A stretch of 6,880 nucleotides of DNA from positions 1-6,880 of the forward strand of contig JAKPIL010000073.1 in NCBI GenBank assembly GCA_029549845.1. Direction: 5' to 3'. The stretch comes from a bacterium. GTDB taxonomy: Bacteria > Patescibacteriota > Saccharimonadia > Saccharimonadales > UBA4665. The notes beneath the pieces were generated by a model, which was not told where the DNA came from, ran no database searches, and worked only from the letters and a program-made list of their open reading frames with translations. Positions 3,933-6,880 of the stretch are shown here, in pieces; within the stretch, counting starts at the first letter, position 1; every line of letters starts with the position of its first letter. The position numbers were made by a program, and so were the translations under genes.

Positions 3933-5177
3933 ATGAAGGTATTAATGTTAGGATGGGAATTGCCACCACATCATACCGGGGGGATGGGTATCGTCTGTTA
4001 CCAGATGTGTAAACAACTCGCCCGCACGGGTGCACAAATAGAATTTGTGCTGCCCTATACAGCCGACTTCTCACACATCGATTTTATGAACATCAACCCG
4101 GCGCTACCCGATGACGTCGAGCAAGTCATTGGTGGCCAGGCTGGGAGCACCTACGACAGCCAATACTTTGAATACGTCCTTGGCGATGGCTCTACGCGCG
4201 GCGCGGCCATGAGCGAACACCAGTCAAACTTTGCTACCTATGCTGCCCGACTCGTCCAGATGGGAGACTATGATGTCATCCACGCGCACGATTGGCTGAC
4301 GTTCCGAGCAGCGCTTGCCGCCAAGCAGGCTTCTGGACTACCGCTGTTCGTCCACATTCATTCGACAGAATACGACCGCTCGGGCGGGAATAGCGGGAAC
4401 CCTTTGGTGCGCGAAATTGAATACATTGGGCTTCACCTGGCCGATAAAATCTTTGCGGTTAGCCAGGCTACCAAAGACACCATAGTCCGCGAGTACGGCA
4501 TTGCACCCAGTAAAATTGAGGTTGTGCACAATGCCATGGAATTCCAAGCGCATGAGTTGTATGAAGACGTGTCGGAGAATGCCTTTCACTACCTGGAGCG
4601 CATGCAAGCACATGGCTACGGTGTCGTCGTAAGCGCAGGCCGCCTTACCATTCAAAAAGGCTTAAGCAATCTGCTCCAGGCGTTCCGCAAGGTGGTAGAT
4701 GTACGGTCAAAAAGCCTGTTACTCATAGTCGGCCCGGGTGAGCAGTATCATGAACTCATCGAGCAAGCAGCCGAGCTTGGGCTGAGTGGAAACGTCATAT
4801 TCACTGGCCACCTCAACGGCACTGGCAAACAGTGGCGCGATGCGTTTCGAGCGGGGAATCTTTTTGTGATGCCAAGTGTATCGGAGCCGTTTGGGTTAAC
4901 CCCGTTTGAGGCACTGGCTCAGCGTACCCCTGCCCTTATAAGCAAGCAGACTGGCGTAAGTGAAATCCTTCACAGCGTTCTCAAGGTTGATTTTTGGGAT
5001 CTCGATGAGATGGCGAATAAAATCGTGTCTGTCCTAGACCACAAAGACCTCGAGGAAACACTCGCAGATGAAGGCCACGAGGAGCTCATGAAGCAGAGTT
5101 GGAAGAAACCTGCCGAACAGGTGCTACACCACTACCATCGGCACGCCGCCGAGCACCGAGAGTTGGCGTATGTCTGA
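3933..5177 (+). CDS. Glycogen/starch synthase-like GT-B glycosyltransferase (GT4/GT5 type)
   Basis: A retaining GT-B glycosyltransferase of 414 residues, expected to move glucose from a nucleotide sugar onto an alpha-glucan. The N-terminal domain opens MLGWELPPHHTGGMG (4-18), where the Gly-Gly loop matches the synthase acceptor/phosphate loop. It also contains HAHDW (117-121), typical of glycogen synthases. The C-terminal domain has AGRLTIQKG (235-243) with the donor-phosphate Arg237 and Lys242, and SVSEPFGLTPFEA (315-327) with conserved Glu residues 318 and 326. I chose ATG 3933 because the family starts at MKVLMLGWE. An in-frame ATG at 3867 lies upstream of the -10 box, and its 22 extra residues look non-homologous. 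Shine-Dalgarno signals are weak. The last 8 bases overlap the GH57 start. The pairing with GH57 resembles Bacteroidetes glycogen clusters. Donor (ADP- or UDP-glucose) cannot be decided. Confidence 0.85.
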   Translation: MKVLMLGWELPPHHTGGMGIVCYQMCKQLARTGAQIEFVLPYTADFSHIDFMNINPALPDDVEQVIGGQAGSTYDSQYFEYVLGDGSTRGAAMSEHQSNFATYAARLVQMGDYDVIHAHDWLTFRAALAAKQASGLPLFVHIHSTEYDRSGGNSGNPLVREIEYIGLHLADKIFAVSQATKDTIVREYGIAPSKIEVVHNAMEFQAHELYEDVSENAFHYLERMQAHGYGVVVSAGRLTIQKGLSNLLQAFRKVVDVRSKSLLLIVGPGEQYHELIEQAAELGLSGNVIFTGHLNGTGKQWRDAFRAGNLFVMPSVSEPFGLTPFEALAQRTPALISKQTGVSEILHSVLKVDFWDLDEMANKIVSVLDHKDLEETLADEGHEELMKQSWKKPAEQVLHHYHRHAAEHRELAYV

Positions 5178-6396
5178 AGTAACTCAACGTAAACGCGCAA
5201 TAGTACTGTATCTGCATGTTCACCAGCCGTACCGCATACGGCACTACACCATTTTTGATGCAGGGCGCACCCACGACTACTTCAATGCGCCAGAAGGTAG
5301 CCGCGAAAATAACGCCGACATCGTGCGTAAAGTTGCCCAGAAGTCGTATCTCCCAACCAACGAACGCCTTATGCGCATGATAGAGCATAATCCTCAGTTT
5401 AGGCTTTCGCTTTCCATAACCGGCACTGTTCTTGAGCAGCTTGAGGCGTATGCACCAGAGGTATTGCAAAGCTTTCAGAATCTTGTTGCTACGGGACGAG
5501 TCGAGATTGTCGCCGAGACTTATCATCACTCACTTGCATTCTTCTACAACCGATACGAGTTTGAGTCACAGGTGCAGATGCACCGCGACATTGTGCGGCG
5601 CCTCTTTGGCGTTACACCTACGGCGTTCAGAAACACCGAGCTTAGCTACAATAACGATCTTGCCTACTGGGCAGACCAGGCTGGCTACAAGGCAATTTTA
5701 TGCGAGGGTTGGGATCCTGTCCTCGGCTGGCGCAGTCCAAACTTTGCGTATCGGCCGGCTCACACAGAGAACATCAAGCTGCTAACCAAAAACTATAAAC
5801 TCAGCGACGATATTGCGTTTCGTTTTAGCAACCGCGAATGGTCAGAATTCCCCATGACCGTCGATAAGTTTATGCTGTGGACCAAAGATTCGTGGGACCA
5901 ACCACTCATAAATCTCTTTATGGATTATGAGACGTTTGGGGAGCACCAGTGGGAAGATAGCGGCATCTTTGACTTCCTGGAGCACCTACCCAAGGCCTGG
6001 CTTGCCACCCCAGAACATACTTTTATGACTGTGACTGAAGCGGCCGAAGCCTATGATGCGGCCGATGAAATTGACTGCCCGCAGACAATCACCTGGGCCG
6101 ATACTGAGCGCGATCTGACCGCCTGGCTTGGCAACAAAATGCAGCAAGGCGCCATCGCAAACCTGTATGGCCTGGCTGAGATGATTATGCAAAGCGAGGA
6201 TTTGAGTCTCATAGAAGACTGGCGCAAGCTGCAAACGAGCGATCACTTCTACTACATGTGTACGAAATACTTCACCGACGGCGATGTCCATGCCTACTTT
6301 AGCCCCTACGAAACACCGTATGAAGCCTACATTGCCTTCATGAACTCGTACCACGACTTAAAGTATCGCCTCGCCGAGAAGGGCTTTTCTGTTTGA
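5170..6396 (+). CDS. Glycoside hydrolase family 57 alpha-amylase-like enzyme
   Basis: A 408-residue GH57 protein with a (beta/alpha)7-barrel fold, acting on alpha-1,4-glucans. No signal peptide is visible, so it is probably cytosolic and acts on stored or imported glucan. Family motifs appear in order: LHVHQP (15-20), AETYHH (115-120), FRNTEL (153-158) with the likely nucleophile Glu157, and FMDYETFGEH (250-259) with the likely acid/base Asp252. Conserved C-terminal blocks are TWADTERDLTAWLGN (308-322) and QTSDHFYYMCTKYF (355-368). From memory, these blocks closely resemble Bacteroidetes GH57 alpha-amylases encoded beside a GT and a debranching enzyme. GH57 also includes branching enzymes and glucanotransferases, but the short length and motif types favour the amylase group. 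It overlaps the GT gene by 8 bases, so translation is probably coupled. Confidence 0.93.
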   Translation: MSEVTQRKRAIVLYLHVHQPYRIRHYTIFDAGRTHDYFNAPEGSRENNADIVRKVAQKSYLPTNERLMRMIEHNPQFRLSLSITGTVLEQLEAYAPEVLQSFQNLVATGRVEIVAETYHHSLAFFYNRYEFESQVQMHRDIVRRLFGVTPTAFRNTELSYNNDLAYWADQAGYKAILCEGWDPVLGWRSPNFAYRPAHTENIKLLTKNYKLSDDIAFRFSNREWSEFPMTVDKFMLWTKDSWDQPLINLFMDYETFGEHQWEDSGIFDFLEHLPKAWLATPEHTFMTVTEAAEAYDAADEIDCPQTITWADTERDLTAWLGNKMQQGAIANLYGLAEMIMQSEDLSLIEDWRKLQTSDHFYYMCTKYFTDGDVHAYFSPYETPYEAYIAFMNSYHDLKYRLAEKGFSV

Positions 6397-6420
6397 TGTC
6401 ACCACGGTGGGCTATATTTG

Positions 6421-6475
6421 GTAGTAAGTATAAAGTAGTAAGGTATAAGCAATTTCTTTTCCTTACTCCTTACTT
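6421..6475 (+). repeat. Direct and inverted AGTAAG repeats in the GH57-GH15 gap
   Basis: The 109-base gap holds a near-tandem repeat, GTAGTAAG followed by TATAA (6421-6433) and GTAGTAAGG followed by TATAA (6435-6448). Two inverted copies of the core follow, CTTACT at 6462-6467 and 6469-6474. AGTAAGG (6437-6443) can pair with CCTTACT (6461-6467), and AAGTA (6426-6430) with TACTT (6471-6475), making a leader hairpin. It is not followed by a T-run. No convincing promoter was found in the gap. The repeats may be regulator sites or RNA structure. Confidence 0.5.
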
Positions 6476-6480
6476 CTCTC

Positions 6481-6507
6481 ATGTTTTACTCTGCAGGAGT
6501 AAAACAT
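6481..6507 (+). promoter_or_regulatory. Hairpin hiding the GH15 ribosome binding site and start codon
   Basis: ATGTTTTACTC (6481-6491) and GAGTAAAACAT (6497-6507) are perfect 11-bp inverted arms around a 5-base loop. The Shine-Dalgarno GGAG (6496-6499) and the first two bases of the GH15 ATG (6506-6508) lie in the loop edge and 3' arm. In mRNA this would block initiation until opened by a protein, a ribosome or another pairing. The 5' arm also starts with ATG, opening a 10-codon frame (6481-6513, ending TAG) that overlaps the GH15 start. It lacks a Shine-Dalgarno. As DNA, the symmetric site could instead be an operator. Confidence 0.65.
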
Positions 6508-6880
6508 GGGTAGGCCCGTCATTCTTGGCAACGGCGCACTAACAGTCGGCCTTGATGAATCTGGCCTTGTTCACGACTTTTATTACCCGTACGTGGGGCT
6601 CGATAACCTCACTACCTCGCGGAGCATTCACCACCGTATAGGTGTATACATCGATAAGACGTTTTCGTGGGTGGATGAAGAAGCCTGGACTGCGCACGTC
6701 ACAGTCGAGAATGATGCGCTTGTTAGTTCCGTCCAGCTACAAAACCAAGCCCTCAAGCTCAGCATCCACACAACCGACTTCGTCGATACCGAGTTCAACG
6801 CGTTTTGTCGGCGTATCCAGGTGAAGAATGATGCAAGTCAGGCGCGAGACGTTAAGCTCTATGCGCACCAGGTGTTTGAA
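6506..6880 (+). CDS. GH15 glucoamylase-family protein, N-terminal part (runs off the window)
   Basis: The first 125 codons are present, open to the last base. The protein begins with RPVILGNGALTVGLDESG (3-20), then HDFYYPYVGLDN (23-34), HRIGVYIDKTFSWVDEEAW (43-61) and later CRRIQVKN (101-108). This is the N-terminal beta-sandwich domain found before the (alpha/alpha)6-barrel in bacterial and archaeal GH15 enzymes. GH15 enzymes release glucose from the non-reducing ends of alpha-glucans; relatives include glucodextranase and trehalase. The catalytic Glu residues lie beyond the window, so activity and exact substrate cannot be judged. GGAG lies 6 bases before the ATG, inside a hairpin. No signal peptide is seen. 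Its place after the GT and GH57 genes suits a role in alpha-glucan breakdown. Confidence 0.88.
   Translation, partial: MGRPVILGNGALTVGLDESGLVHDFYYPYVGLDNLTTSRSIHHRIGVYIDKTFSWVDEEAWTAHVTVENDALVSSVQLQNQALKLSIHTTDFVDTEFNAFCRRIQVKNDASQARDVKLYAHQVFE

Noticed and set aside
5432..5785. 117-codon frame inside the GH57 gene
   Set aside because: It overlaps conserved GH57 motifs in another frame and its composition (Arg, Ser, Thr, Leu rich) is typical of an out-of-frame translation.
6642..6824. 60-codon frame near the right edge
   Set aside because: It lies in another frame of the GH15 N-terminal region, whose motifs are clearly in the frame starting at 6506.
1..6880. CRISPR array or integrase gene
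   Set aside because: No regularly spaced repeats and no recombinase or transposase motifs were found in any frame.

Overview
Organism. The window has mixed base composition and short intergenic gaps. UGA is used as a normal stop (genes ending at 2437, 5177 and 6396). It carries a minimal oxidative pentose phosphate set and a small standalone GIY-YIG nuclease. This suits a small-genome bacterium of the candidate phyla radiation, most likely a Saccharibacteria (TM7)-like lineage. That is an inference from gene content and style. Normal UGA stops argue against Gracilibacteria/Absconditabacteria, which read UGA as glycine.

Layout. (1) 1-826 holds RNA genes and repeats, mostly read on the minus strand. 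An intact tRNA-Trp (334-408) with its own terminator (296-334) lies directly downstream of a small GIY-YIG nuclease gene (415-663). It is flanked by two broken tRNA-Trp pieces: a degenerate 3' half (153-244), whose T-loop is interrupted by a long hairpin, and a perfect copy of the 5' half (709-745). The 5' half-copy sits at the expected distance from a strong minus-strand promoter (763-791). The two pieces add up to nearly one tRNA-Trp, split at the anticodon loop. (2) 827-3822, plus strand: a tight operon of 6-phosphogluconolactonase, short-form 6-phosphogluconate dehydrogenase and glucose-6-phosphate dehydrogenase. (3) 3851-6880, plus strand: a promoter, then a glycogen-synthase-like glycosyltransferase overlapping a GH57 alpha-amylase-family gene. 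After a structured 109-base gap comes the start of a GH15 glucoamylase-family gene, which runs off the window.

How it works together. The glycosyltransferase, GH57 and GH15 proteins form an alpha-glucan synthesis, remodelling and breakdown set. Glucose released from alpha-glucan could be phosphorylated elsewhere and enter the Zwf-Pgl-Gnd pathway to give NADPH and ribulose 5-phosphate. The GH15 start is buried in an 11-bp hairpin that also covers its ribosome binding site, so its translation may be controlled separately.

Most unusual signal. The 153-746 region looks like a tRNA-Trp gene that was split at the anticodon loop by a compact insert of about 460 bases. The insert carries a GIY-YIG nuclease gene and a replacement tRNA-Trp. 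This reading is an inference, but the repeats, break points and promoter position behind it are directly visible.
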